A stretch of DNA of 64,000 bases, from the NCBI GenBank assembly GCA_038064375.1, contig JBBTTF010000001.1, forward strand, positions 1 through 64,000. Direction: 5' to 3'. Under the pieces are notes generated by a model. That model saw only the letters and a list, made by a program, of their open reading frames with translations, had not been told where the DNA came from and searched no databases. Each line of letters starts with the position of its first letter. The first letter of the stretch is position 1. The DNA is from JBBTTE01 sp038064375. Its GTDB lineage: Bacteria > Patescibacteriota > Saccharimonadia > Saccharimonadales > UBA4665. Position numbers and translations under genes: made by a program. This document shows, piece by piece, positions 16,091-23,674 of this stretch.

Positions 16091-17215
16091 ATGAGCGAGA
16101 AGTTAGTTGGTTTTGTTGGTTACCGCGGCATGGTTGGCAGTGTGCTGATGGATCGAATGCAGCAAGAATCTGATTTTGCCGGCATTGATCCGGTGTTTTT
16201 ATCTACTTCTCAAGCTGGTGCCGTTGGGCCGGTGATCGAAGGCCAAGAGACTGTTCTGGCGGACGCCTATGACCTCGACCAGCTACAAAGACTAGATACA
16301 ATTGTGACCTGTCAGGGCAGCGACTACACCCAGCGCGTTCATGACTCGTTACGCCAAGGCGGTTGGAACGGCTACTGGATTGATGCCGCCAGTGAACTTC
16401 GCATGCAAGATTCCTCCATCCTATTGTTAGACCCCATTAACCGCTCTCAGATCGATCAAGCCCTAGACAGTGGCATCAAGGACCTGATTGGCGCCAACTG
16501 CACTGTCAGCACGATGCTGATGGGTCTTGGTGGCCTTTTTAAGAATGATGTAGTTGAATGGGCACAGCCCGATACCTACCAAGCCGTCTCAGGTGCTGGT
16601 GCCGTTTATGTCAAAGAGCTGCTGCAACAGATGCAAACTCTAGGCCAAGCCACTACCGAAATGCTAGACGACCCCGCAGCAAGCTTAGCCGATATAGATA
16701 AAAAGGCGTCACAGACCCTAACTTCCTCCGACTTCCCTATCAACAATTTTGGTTATCCGATTGCTGGCAACATCCTGCCATGGATTGATAGCGAGGTCAC
16801 TGCCGGCCAATCGCGCGAAGAATGGAAAGCTGAGGTCGAGACCAACAAGCTGCTTGGCCTTAGCGCCTTGCAAGCCATCGCCGTTGATGGAACTTGCGTC
16901 CGTGTTGGCTCGCTGCGCTCGCACGCCCAAGCTGTCACTATCAAGCTCAAGCAAGACATTCCGTTAGAACAGATAGAGCAAATGATCAGCTCGGCTCACG
17001 AATGGGTTAAATTCGTGCCCAATAATCGCGAGGCAACTTTATCGCAATTAACGCCCGTTGCCGTCAGCGGAACACTTGATATTGCTGTCGGTAGGGTTCG
17101 CAAGCTGTCTTTAGGGCCTGAGTATTTGACGGCTTTTGTGGTTGGTGACCAACTGCTATGGGGCGCTGCTGAACCTTTGCGTCGGGCACTCAAGATTATT
17201 GTGGAGCGCGGCTAA
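16091..17215 (+). CDS. asd: aspartate-semialdehyde dehydrogenase
   Basis: This NADP-dependent enzyme makes aspartate semialdehyde from aspartyl phosphate. VGYRGMVGSVLMDRM is the nucleotide-binding start. GANCTVSTMLMGLGG carries catalytic C137, followed by YQAVSGAGA. These features match the Gram-negative-type Asd. The length is 374 residues. It is divergent from lysC, and its stop overlaps the folK start (TAATG), joining lysine and folate genes in one transcript. Confidence 0.93.
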   Translation: MSEKLVGFVGYRGMVGSVLMDRMQQESDFAGIDPVFLSTSQAGAVGPVIEGQETVLADAYDLDQLQRLDTIVTCQGSDYTQRVHDSLRQGGWNGYWIDAASELRMQDSSILLLDPINRSQIDQALDSGIKDLIGANCTVSTMLMGLGGLFKNDVVEWAQPDTYQAVSGAGAVYVKELLQQMQTLGQATTEMLDDPAASLADIDKKASQTLTSSDFPINNFGYPIAGNILPWIDSEVTAGQSREEWKAEVETNKLLGLSALQAIAVDGTCVRVGSLRSHAQAVTIKLKQDIPLEQIEQMISSAHEWVKFVPNNREATLSQLTPVAVSGTLDIAVGRVRKLSLGPEYLTAFVVGDQLLWGAAEPLRRALKIIVERG

Positions 17216-17700
17216 TGGCAGTAGTCTACCTAGCCCTAGGCTCTAACGTCGGCGATTCTGCCGAGCACATTAAGCAAGCCATCAAGATACTCTCCAAGTC
17301 TGTTAAACACATTAAGCAAGCCCCTTTGTACGCCTCAAAAGCTGTTGGCTATACCGATCAAGCAGACTTTATAAATACTGTTATTGGCGGCAAGACCGAG
17401 CTTGAACCGTTCGAGTTACTCGCTCTCATTAAAGAGGTTGAGCAAGAAGTCGGCCGCACGGCTACCTTCCGTTGGGGGCCACGTGAGATTGATATCGATA
17501 TTATCTTGTACGGCGACATGCACATGGAGACCGAAGAGCTGACAATTCCGCATGCGAGTTTTCGCGAGCGAGACTTTGTTCTGAAGCCTTTATGCGACCT
17601 AAATTCAGAGCTTGTTGATCCGATTAGTCAACTGTCTGTAGCGGCTTTGTTGGCACACATAGAGGCCGATCAAGAGTCGGTCATCCAAAGAATCGACTAA
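17215..17700 (+). CDS. folK: 2-amino-4-hydroxy-6-hydroxymethyldihydropteridine pyrophosphokinase
   Basis: HPPK pyrophosphorylates the pterin used by FolP. LALGSNVGD lies at the start and the diagnostic FRWGPREIDIDI near residues 83-94, with the Asp pair that binds magnesium. The terminal signature IPHASFRERDFVL is also present. It is 161 residues long, complete, and coupled to asd by a one-base TAATG overlap. Confidence 0.94.
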   Translation: MAVVYLALGSNVGDSAEHIKQAIKILSKSVKHIKQAPLYASKAVGYTDQADFINTVIGGKTELEPFELLALIKEVEQEVGRTATFRWGPREIDIDIILYGDMHMETEELTIPHASFRERDFVLKPLCDLNSELVDPISQLSVAALLAHIEADQESVIQRID

Positions 17701-17716
17701 ATTGTTGGCGAAGGTG

Positions 17717-17745
17717 TTGACTAAAACACCTTAATTCGCTACAAT
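17717..17745 (+). promoter_or_regulatory. rpmB promoter with overlapping inverted repeat
   Basis: TTGACT (17717-17722), 17 bases and TACAAT (17740-17745) are followed by 8 bases to the ATG, so the mRNA is nearly leaderless. An inverted repeat, AAGGTGTT (17711-17718) with AACACCTT (17725-17732), overlaps the -35 box, and AACACCT recurs just before the start codon. Confidence 0.8.
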
Positions 17746-17753
17746 TAACACCT

Positions 17754-17963
17754 ATGCAAAAGTGTGAACTCACCGGTAAAGGCAAGCAGTACGGCAGCAA
17801 TGTCAGCTTTTCTCAGCGCCACACCAAGAAGGTTTGGAAGCCTAATCTTCAGATGAAGACTGTTGTTGTCGATGGCAAAAAAGTCAAAATGAAGCTTAGC
17901 ACCCAAGCTATTCGTACCCTCAAGAAAAAGGGCCTTCTCGAGCCCGTCGCTCCTGCTAAGTAA
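17754..17963 (+). CDS. rpmB: 50S ribosomal protein L28
   Basis: This 69-residue basic protein starts with MQKCELTGKG, as L28 usually does (C-x-x-T/S-G-K). It continues through SFSQRHTKKVWKPNLQ and ends with STQAIRTLKKKGLLEP, all typical of the family. Only a single N-terminal Cys is kept, so the zinc-binding CxxC form is absent. It is transcribed from its own promoter after folK. Confidence 0.95.
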   Translation: MQKCELTGKGKQYGSNVSFSQRHTKKVWKPNLQMKTVVVDGKKVKMKLSTQAIRTLKKKGLLEPVAPAK

Positions 17964-18004
17964 ATAGCTGCTTTGGGTAAATCTTTAGTCGCGCGCCGTG
18001 CGAC

Positions 18005-18628
18005 TTAGGATTTTTCGAGAACGATCAGGTGTGTCAGGTCGCTAAGCTCAGATGGCTTAAGCTTTAGCTTGGAGACAGTCTCTTGTGGCTCCATAGCCAG
18101 CTCTTTGAGGGCGTGAGCGAGATCTTGTTGGGGCATTGGGAAGTTGAAGGCCTTATCAGCGTAATGAGTTGGCACGACTAGCTTAGGCTCAACAGCCTTT
18201 ATCAGCTTAAGAGCGCCAACTGGGTCAACTGTATAGCCATTGCCGCCAACAGGTACAAACATCAAGTCAACCATACCGATTGTCTCTAGTTGGGCATCGC
18301 TAAGTTCTGGATAAATGTGGCCAGTGACCAAGACCTTAAGTTCGCCAACGATCAGCTTGAACATGGTGGCCGATTGCTTGCCTTCCTCGTCCATGTGAGA
18401 ACGAGCAGCGATGCCGATAACAGAGGTGTCGGCAACTTCGTATTCGCCAGGGCTATCAAAGCTTAGGCGTCCGGACTTGGCGCCTTCGTGTGGTCCAGTG
18501 AACAAAGCTACATCGTCAGGCTTGGTGATACTCTTGGCGCCCAGATCGGCTAGATTGTCATCGATAATAATGCGTGTGCCCTTGTTGGTCAGGCTAATAC
18601 AATTCGCGCCATAAAACTGAAAGTCCAT
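18005..18628 (-). CDS. metallo-beta-lactamase-fold protein lacking the metal motif (UlaG-like)
   Basis: The 207 residues follow the UlaG/Lactamase_B_3 plan: FYGANCISLTNKG and IIIDDNLA at the start, SPGEYEVADTSVIGI in the middle, VDLMFVPVGGNGYTVDPVGA, and LVVPTHYAD near residue 177. However, the zinc motif HxHxDH is replaced by TGPHEGA, and the later H-x-G-D by HIYPE, so hydrolase activity is doubtful. It overlaps the upstream regulator gene by one base and is the last gene of the thrS run. Confidence 0.8.
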   Translation of the reverse strand: MDFQFYGANCISLTNKGTRIIIDDNLADLGAKSITKPDDVALFTGPHEGAKSGRLSFDSPGEYEVADTSVIGIAARSHMDEEGKQSATMFKLIVGELKVLVTGHIYPELSDAQLETIGMVDLMFVPVGGNGYTVDPVGALKLIKAVEPKLVVPTHYADKAFNFPMPQQDLAHALKELAMEPQETVSKLKLKPSELSDLTHLIVLEKS

Positions 18629-19254
18629 TACTTATCACTCTCCTCTTCTGATAATAGGTTATGATTATCAACTAATATTTGTTTCTTAGACTGGTGAATA
18701 GCTGTCGCAAAGCGATCTCGTATCTGTTGGCGGTAACGGAAGTCGGGTAGTGTCATAACTGCATAACGGATGGACTTGCTCTCTTGAGCTTCGAGTTGAT
18801 CGACGTACTTCTGCAAGGCGTTAGGGTTAACCTCACCAACTATCAAGAAGTCGACACCGGCAGTTTCGTCACGAGTAAACTGACCGGTAAATACTGCTAG
18901 GTCGATCTGGCCGATAGCTCGTAGCTCGTCCTCTATAGTTGTGTCGGTGGCTGGAATGGCACCGGCAACTGAAGCAGCCTTCTTAACGGTCTGCTTAACG
19001 CCACCGCCAAAGATTTGCTGCAGTGGCTCATAGAACTCAAAGTTTTGGTTGACCTCGTAATACAACTTATTGTTATTGTTGTCGGACGTGATAATGCCAA
19101 TGCTTAGCAAATTGCTAAGTTCGCGGCGAACCGAGTTAATCTGCTCATCGATCTTGCGAGTGATCTCACGAACAAAGAATGAGCGGTTCGGATTGCTATA
19201 GAACAATTGTAATAATTTGACGCGAGTTTTTGACCCAAAGAGTTGTTCAACCAT
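18628..19254 (-). CDS. winged-helix regulator with nucleotidyltransferase-like C-terminus
   Basis: Residues 1-75 form a winged helix (LFGSKTRVKLLQLFYSNPNRSF, then a recognition helix with INSVRRELSNLLSIG and an NKLYYEVN wing). After a linker, residues 105-190 contain IDLAVFTGQFTRDETAGVDFLIVG, resembling the minimal nucleotidyltransferase fold often fused to such domains in archaea and CPR bacteria. It may be a DNA-binding regulator of its own operon. Its stop overlaps the next start by one base. Confidence 0.75.
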   Translation of the reverse strand: MVEQLFGSKTRVKLLQLFYSNPNRSFFVREITRKIDEQINSVRRELSNLLSIGIITSDNNNNKLYYEVNQNFEFYEPLQQIFGGGVKQTVKKAASVAGAIPATDTTIEDELRAIGQIDLAVFTGQFTRDETAGVDFLIVGEVNPNALQKYVDQLEAQESKSIRYAVMTLPDFRYRQQIRDRFATAIHQSKKQILVDNHNLLSEEESDK

Positions 19255-19291
19255 GTGACTAGTGTATCAAAGTTTGGTTCAATTGTGAACT

Positions 19292-20179
19292 TCAGTTGGC
19301 TAAGAATGTTGTAACTGTGTCAACTATTTCCTCTTCGTCAACAGGGGTAGTGAACCACTGTATACTTTTGTTGCGCTTGAACCATGTTCTTTGTCGTTTG
19401 GCGAGGTCTAGGGTCTGTTTGATGATCTTCTGCCTTGCCTCTTCGGACGATTCGGTACCCTCAAAGTAGCCTTTCCACTGCGCGTAGCCGACGCCTTTTA
19501 GAGCTTCACAGTCCCAGCCATAGCGCTCTTGAAGGTCTCGAACTTCGTCCTCTAGGCCAGCCTCCAGCATGCCATCAACCCGTCTAATCACTCGCCCTTC
19601 AAGCTCCGAGCGATCGTACTTTAGGCCAATCATTAATGTGTTTTGACGCATCGCTTGGCGAGTTGGAATGGCTCCATTAGTTTCGATCAGCCTTATCAAT
19701 CGACGCTTATTGCGGATGTCGACATCGCCTAGCTCTAGCCCTAGGTCTTTGATCTTTTGCAGTAGCTCCTCGTTAGTGAGCCGGTTGAGCGCCTCACGTG
19801 CGCCGCGGTCACCAGCTGGCAAGAAGCCGTAGTCATATAAGACGCCGTCGACATATAGGCCAGTGCCGCCGACCATTATTGGCAGCTTACCCCTGCTGGC
19901 TATGTCGTCGATTGCCTCATTAGCCAATCCCTTAAATACAGCTGCAGTAAAGTCCTCATCTGGATCAACCACGTCTAGCAGGTGGTGCGGAACCATAGCC
20001 TGCTCCTCTTTGGAGGGTTTGGCGGTGCCAATGTCAGCCTGACGGCGCACCGTCCATGAGTCGGCGCAGATGATCTCGCCGTTCAGGCGCTGCGCCAAGG
20101 CTATGGACAAGGCCGTCTTACCAGACGCTGTTTCGCCCACAATTACCAATAATGGGCTTACTCTTGAGGTGGCCACCAC
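19292..20179 (-). CDS. miaA: tRNA dimethylallyltransferase
   Basis: MiaA transfers an isopentenyl group to A37 of tRNAs reading UNN codons. The P-loop GETASGKTAL (about residues 16-25), ICADSWTVRRQADIGTAKP, VGGTGLYVDGVLY and the tail motif LAKRQRTWFKRN are all present. It has 295 residues and begins with GTG. The start lies inside the 3' end of the alkyltransferase-like gene (22-base overlap). Confidence 0.93.
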   Translation of the reverse strand: MVATSRVSPLLVIVGETASGKTALSIALAQRLNGEIICADSWTVRRQADIGTAKPSKEEQAMVPHHLLDVVDPDEDFTAAVFKGLANEAIDDIASRGKLPIMVGGTGLYVDGVLYDYGFLPAGDRGAREALNRLTNEELLQKIKDLGLELGDVDIRNKRRLIRLIETNGAIPTRQAMRQNTLMIGLKYDRSELEGRVIRRVDGMLEAGLEDEVRDLQERYGWDCEALKGVGYAQWKGYFEGTESSEEARQKIIKQTLDLAKRQRTWFKRNKSIQWFTTPVDEEEIVDTVTTFLAN

Positions 20180-20478
20180 AATAACTCCTCTACTGATACT
20201 TTGTAGTCGTCTGATACTTCTAATCCCTCATCCTCAAGAGCCTGCTTGTGTCCTGCGCGACCACCAGGATAGCCAGCCGCCAGCCCGCCTTGCTTATTAA
20301 CCACTCTCTGCCATGGCAAGTCCGGATCACCAAAGTGGGCGATACCACCAACAATTCGCGCTGCCCGCGCATTGCCGCACAGAGCAGCCAGCTGTCCATA
20401 GGTCATCACCCGTCTCTGAGGAATCTGAGCTACGATGGCCTCCACCCGCTGCGCAAAGCCCGCTTCAACTTCTTTCAT
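20158..20478 (-). CDS. alkyltransferase-like protein (ATL)
   Basis: These 106 residues correspond to the DNA-binding domain of O6-alkylguanine DNA alkyltransferase: MTYGQLAALCGNARAARIVGG (helix-turn-helix with the Arg finger) and PWQRVVNKQGG. The reactive Cys of PCHRV is Trp56 here, as in ATL proteins, which flag O6-alkylguanine for nucleotide excision repair rather than repairing it. ATG 20478 is used; the TTG at 20553 would sit within thrS. It is five bases after the thrS stop. Confidence 0.88.
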   Translation of the reverse strand: MKEVEAGFAQRVEAIVAQIPQRRVMTYGQLAALCGNARAARIVGGIAHFGDPDLPWQRVVNKQGGLAAGYPGGRAGHKQALEDEGLEVSDDYKVSVEELLWWPPQE

Positions 20479-20482
20479 ATCA

Positions 20483-22330
20483 CTATAATGACGTCTTAAG
20501 AACTCGGGATTTGGCCTCGTTGACCACTGTTCCGAGGAATTGATCGATACCAATCGTCATCGGTACGTCCATAACTGCCATATCTTTGCGAATTCGCGGC
20601 ACAACTTCGCCGCTAGCTATTTCTTTTTCGCCAATCACTAGGGTATATGGAACTTTGGCAACTTCAGCAGCCCGAATCTTCTTACCGACAGACTCGTTGG
20701 AATTATCAACGTGCAGACGAACGCCCTTCTCCTTGGCTTGGGACAAAATTTTATCAGCGAAGGCGACGGTGGCATCCTCTTGATTTACCGTAATGACTCT
20801 GACCTGCTCTGGCGCTAACCAAATTGGGAACTTACCGGCAGTGTGCTCTATATAAACAGATAGGAATCGCTCGATTGAGCCAAGAATTGCCTTATGAATC
20901 ATGGCTGGACGCTGCTTAGCGCCGTGCTCATCAATATATTCCAGCCCAAAGCGTTCCGGCTGAACAAAGTCCAACTGAACGGTGGCACACTGCCACTTAC
21001 GGCCAAGCGCATCGGCAACATGAATATCAATCTTTGGACCGTAGAAGGCAGCCTCACCTAGCTCGATCTTGTAGTTAAGCTCCTGTTCTTTGGCTACACC
21101 CTCCAAGATGTCTTGCGCAGCCTTCCAAAGCTTGGGATCACCAAAGTAGTTATCGCCATCGTCGCGGAATGACAGGTCAACGCTAAGCTCCATGCCAAGC
21201 GTCAGATACATCTGCTTAACCATACCGAGGATGTTACTCATCTCCTCCTGAATCTGATCGGGCCGCACAAAAGCGTGCGAGTCATCCTGAGTCAGTGCTC
21301 TGACCCTTGATAAACCATGCAGCTCACCACTCTTCTCGTCACGGTACATAGTAGTTGTTTCCATATATCTCAGGGGTAGGTCACGGTAACTTCGTGGTCT
21401 TGACGCATAAATCTGGGTCACATGTGGGCAGTTCATCGGCTTAAGCATGAACTCATCACTGGACTCGACACTACTAACATCAAAACGCTCTGGGTACTTC
21501 TCATAGTGGCCAGAAGCCTTGTACAGATCAACCTTGGTCATGTGCGGCGTCCAAACAGCCTCATAGCCAGCTGTTCTCTGTAATTCCTCAGAGAATCTAA
21601 CCAGCTCGTTTCGTAGAACCGTACCTCTAGGCGTAAACAGCGGCAATCCCGGCCCAATCAGATCAGACATCGTAAATAGATCTAGCTCCTGCCCCAACTT
21701 ACGGTGGTCGCGCTTCTTGGCCTCTTCTATTAGTGCCAAGTAGTTGTGTAGCTCCTGACTAGTAGCAAAGGCCACGCCGTAGAGACGCTGCATTTGGGGG
21801 TTCTTCTCGTTGCCGCGCCAATAGGCACCGGCGACTCGTAATAGCTTGAAGGCACCTGTTTCTCCGGTCGTTGCGACATGCGGACCTCGACAGAGATCAG
21901 TAAAGTCACCGTTTTGGTAGAAAGAAACGTTGGTTATTTGGGCATCGCCTTCTGTTATGGTGCCGAGCTCGTCGGCGTTTAGGTCCTTGGCAACAGTGGT
22001 GCCAGCCCTCTTAAGATCGTTAAGTAGTTCCTCTTTATAAGGTTGCTTAGCCTGCTGAGCCCATGCGATCGCCTCGTCAACTGGCTTCTCTGATCTTACG
22101 AAGGGCTGATTTTCCTTGATGATTTTGGCCATCTCGGCCTCAATCTTGCCAAAGTCCTCCTCAGAAATCTTGGTCTCACCGAGGTCAATATCGTAATAAA
22201 AGCCGTTCTCGACCACTGGCCCGACGCCAAACTTAGCTTCTGGCCAAAGACGCTGCACCGCCGTAGCCGTAATATGCGCCAAAGAGTGCCTCATGGCATG
22301 TAACTGATCTGACTGGTTACTATCTGGCAC
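20483..22330 (-). CDS. thrS: threonyl-tRNA synthetase lacking the TGS domain
   Basis: The protein charges tRNA-Thr. It begins directly at the editing domain with MRHSLAH (H15, H19) and TDLCRGPHV, then the class II core with RYMETTTMYRDE (motif 2), MNCPHV (a zinc ligand), and the C-terminal anticodon-binding domain. At 615 residues it lacks the usual N-terminal TGS domain of about 60 residues. The GTG start at 22330 has GAGGAG 8 bases upstream. A TTGTTA-N17-TATACT promoter (about 22344-22372) precedes it. Downstream genes atl, miaA, regulator and MBL follow tightly. Confidence 0.93.
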   Translation of the reverse strand: MPDSNQSDQLHAMRHSLAHITATAVQRLWPEAKFGVGPVVENGFYYDIDLGETKISEEDFGKIEAEMAKIIKENQPFVRSEKPVDEAIAWAQQAKQPYKEELLNDLKRAGTTVAKDLNADELGTITEGDAQITNVSFYQNGDFTDLCRGPHVATTGETGAFKLLRVAGAYWRGNEKNPQMQRLYGVAFATSQELHNYLALIEEAKKRDHRKLGQELDLFTMSDLIGPGLPLFTPRGTVLRNELVRFSEELQRTAGYEAVWTPHMTKVDLYKASGHYEKYPERFDVSSVESSDEFMLKPMNCPHVTQIYASRPRSYRDLPLRYMETTTMYRDEKSGELHGLSRVRALTQDDSHAFVRPDQIQEEMSNILGMVKQMYLTLGMELSVDLSFRDDGDNYFGDPKLWKAAQDILEGVAKEQELNYKIELGEAAFYGPKIDIHVADALGRKWQCATVQLDFVQPERFGLEYIDEHGAKQRPAMIHKAILGSIERFLSVYIEHTAGKFPIWLAPEQVRVITVNQEDATVAFADKILSQAKEKGVRLHVDNSNESVGKKIRAAEVAKVPYTLVIGEKEIASGEVVPRIRKDMAVMDVPMTIGIDQFLGTVVNEAKSRVLKTSL

Positions 22331-22392
22331 TTTTTAGCTCCTCTATTAAGGATAAGTATAACATCGGTGTCACAGCCTAACAAAAGCCAAGC

Positions 22393-22434
22393 AAAAAGGA
22401 TTGAATGATCTCGCAATGCATTCAATCCCTTTTT
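22393..22434. terminator. bidirectional terminator-like hairpin upstream of thrS
   Basis: AAAAAGGATTGAATG is followed by an 11-base loop and then CATTCAATCCCTTTTT, a nearly perfect 15-bp stem with one extra C and A/T tracts on both sides. It can act as a Rho-independent terminator on either strand. No gene ends next to it on the plus strand, so it may insulate the thrS promoter or end an unidentified transcript. Confidence 0.65.
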
Positions 22435-22811
22435 GTTCGTACGAGTGTAAAAACAGTCTCGTCAAAACCTCGCCTCAACACCTATAGTAGCAGGGTTAGT
22501 ATTATAAGGCTAGCCTATTTATGCTGTAATTACGACATTCCCACATGGGGATAACTATTCTTTCCTAACGTCATGCTTGGCGTTAAAGCTTATTCTTTTA
22601 ATTTTGTAGCTTGTTGGGTTAAGAGGTGGCTGTGGTTTGTTGGGTTATGGGGGGCCGATTTAGTTAGTAATTTCTGCCATGAGCCATAAACAGGCCAATT
22701 CTTGGCTCATCACAAAAAACACTAACGAAACCCCTGTTAATAGTTGCGCAAACTAAGGATTTGAGGTAAGTTATAATCTGTTAGACGCAGCTCAAGCAAG
22801 CTGCACAACAG
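22435..22811. other. long gene-free region upstream of tRNA-Val
   Basis: I see no convincing protein gene here. The region contains several hairpins, for example ATGAGCCA (22679-22686) with TGGCTCAT (22703-22710), and TAACG/CGTTA near 22569-22594. A TATAAT about 30 bases before tRNA-Val is its likely -10 box. A 10-base repeat ACCCCTGTTA occurs at 22730-22739 and again at 22931-22940, on both sides of the tRNA. The region could hide a small RNA, but I cannot name one. Confidence 0.4.
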
Positions 22812-22888
22812 GGGCGATTAGCTCATTTGGCTAGAGCGCCGCATTGACGTTGCGGAGGTGAGAGGTTCGAATCCTCTATCGCCCACCA
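22812..22888 (+). tRNA. tRNA-Val (anticodon GAC)
   Basis: GGGCGAT pairs with ATCGCCC, then A and an encoded CCA. The anticodon stem CCGCA/TGCGG encloses TTGACGT, giving GAC. The T arm is AGAGG-TTCGAAT-CCTCT. All stems are intact over 77 bases. Confidence 0.96.
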
Positions 22889-22894
22889 GTAATT

Positions 22895-22929
22895 ATCCTG
22901 TCGCACAATTAGCGCAGGATTTTTTATTT
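22895..22929 (+). terminator. Rho-independent terminator of tRNA-Val
   Basis: ATCCTG-T-CGC, a 7-base loop and GCG-CAGGAT form a GC-rich stem with one bulged T, followed by TTTTTTATTT. It lies 6 bases after the tRNA. Confidence 0.85.
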
Positions 22930-22967
22930 GACCCCTGTTAGGTGTACCTATGCAAACCCCTAGGGAC

Positions 22968-22996
22968 TTGACCGCCGGCCCGATAGCTGATAGGAT
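22968..22996 (+). promoter_or_regulatory. promoter TTGACC-N17-TAGGAT of a small transcription unit
   Basis: TTGACC (22968-22973) and TAGGAT (22991-22996) have a 17-base spacer. A GAGGAAG ribosome site (23010-23016) and a small open frame follow, then a terminator at 23156-23194, so this is a self-contained unit of about 190 bases. Confidence 0.6.
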
Positions 22997-23023
22997 AGAT
23001 CGGTTAAACGAGGAAGTTTTGGT

Positions 23024-23131
23024 ATTCGTAAAAGTAGCGCGCTTGACGCCTTTCAGTTGTTCTATGAAGAGTTGATCTCTTCCAACCCCAACAACAATCG
23101 CATTCGACGACTCCGACCGACCGCTAAATAG
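23024..23131 (+). CDS. candidate 35-codon small protein with ATT start
   Basis: No ATG, GTG or TTG opens this frame near the ribosome site, but ATT at 23024 lies 7 bases after GAGGAAG, as with the rare ATT start of infC. The product would be (M)RKSSALDAFQLFYEELI followed by an Asn-rich turn and a basic tail (RIRRLRPTAK). It has an amphipathic, plausibly folded helix. Codon choice resembles neighbouring genes. A competing TTG frame at 23019 gives only 18 codons. I do not recognise the protein; it could also be a regulatory RNA with an incidental frame. Confidence 0.4.
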   Translation: MRKSSALDAFQLFYEELISSNPNNNRIRRLRPTAK

Positions 23132-23155
23132 CCAAGGTAAAGGAACAGTCTCCGC

Positions 23156-23194
23156 CCCGAGAACCGACAGGTTGCTCGGGATTTCTAGTTTTTA
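23156..23194 (+). terminator. Rho-independent terminator of the small unit
   Basis: CCCGAG (23156-23161) pairs with CTCGGG (23175-23180), with an inner AACC/GGTT extension, followed by a T-rich run (ATTTCTAGTTTTT). It lies 25 bases after the small frame. Confidence 0.75.
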
Positions 23195-23254
23195 TAGATA
23201 GTGTTTATACCCCTAAATAAGCAAACTTATCCACTAGCATTATCAACAGCGATA

Positions 23255-23270
23255 TGACAATATGTAGTCA
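23255..23270. promoter_or_regulatory. candidate NrdR-box-like dyad at the nrdR start
   Basis: TGAC-aatatgta-GTCA is an imperfect palindrome that ends on the first base of the nrdR ATG. Its core ACAATATGTAGT resembles known NrdR boxes (ACACWATATATWGTGT type), suggesting autorepression. Two near-matches to the DnaA box (TTATCCACT and TTATCAACA) lie 15-40 bases upstream. All are weak matches. Confidence 0.35.
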
Positions 23271-23674
23271 TGGTTTGCGTACAATGTGGCTCAGAAACAC
23301 AAGTTATTAACTCAAGACCGCAGAAGCGGCTTAATCAAGTTTGGCGCAGAAGACGCTGCAATAGCTGCCAAACAGTCTTCACAACAGAGGAGACAGTTCA
23401 GTACAAAGCAATTTGGATGGTCAAAGGAGATCCTAAGAGCAAATTAGAGCCCTTTAGCCGCGATAAGCTGCTGTTGAGCCTACATAAGAGCTGCGAGCAC
23501 CGCCAGACCGCTGTAGAGGACGCTAGAGCCCTGACAGACACGGTTATTATCAAACTACGGGATCAGGCTAGAGACGGCGTTATAAGCAAGCGTGGCATTG
23601 CACAGGTGGCTCAGGTGGCGCTCAACCGCTTCGACGTCGCCGCCAGCGTACATTACTCAGCCTTCCACGCTTAA
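23270..23674 (+). CDS. nrdR: NrdR family transcriptional repressor
   Basis: NrdR represses ribonucleotide reductase genes in response to dATP. A zinc ribbon is formed by C3/C6 and C30/C33, with the family RRRC context. An ATP-cone domain spans about residues 45-130 (EPFSRDKLLLSLHKSC, then ISKRGIAQVAQVALNRFDVAASVHY). At 134 residues it is slightly short for the family. Its last 53 bases overlap the 3' end of the convergent glycosyltransferase gene. No nrd reductase gene is in the window. Confidence 0.88.
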   Translation: MVCVQCGSETQVINSRPQKRLNQVWRRRRCNSCQTVFTTEETVQYKAIWMVKGDPKSKLEPFSRDKLLLSLHKSCEHRQTAVEDARALTDTVIIKLRDQARDGVISKRGIAQVAQVALNRFDVAASVHYSAFHA

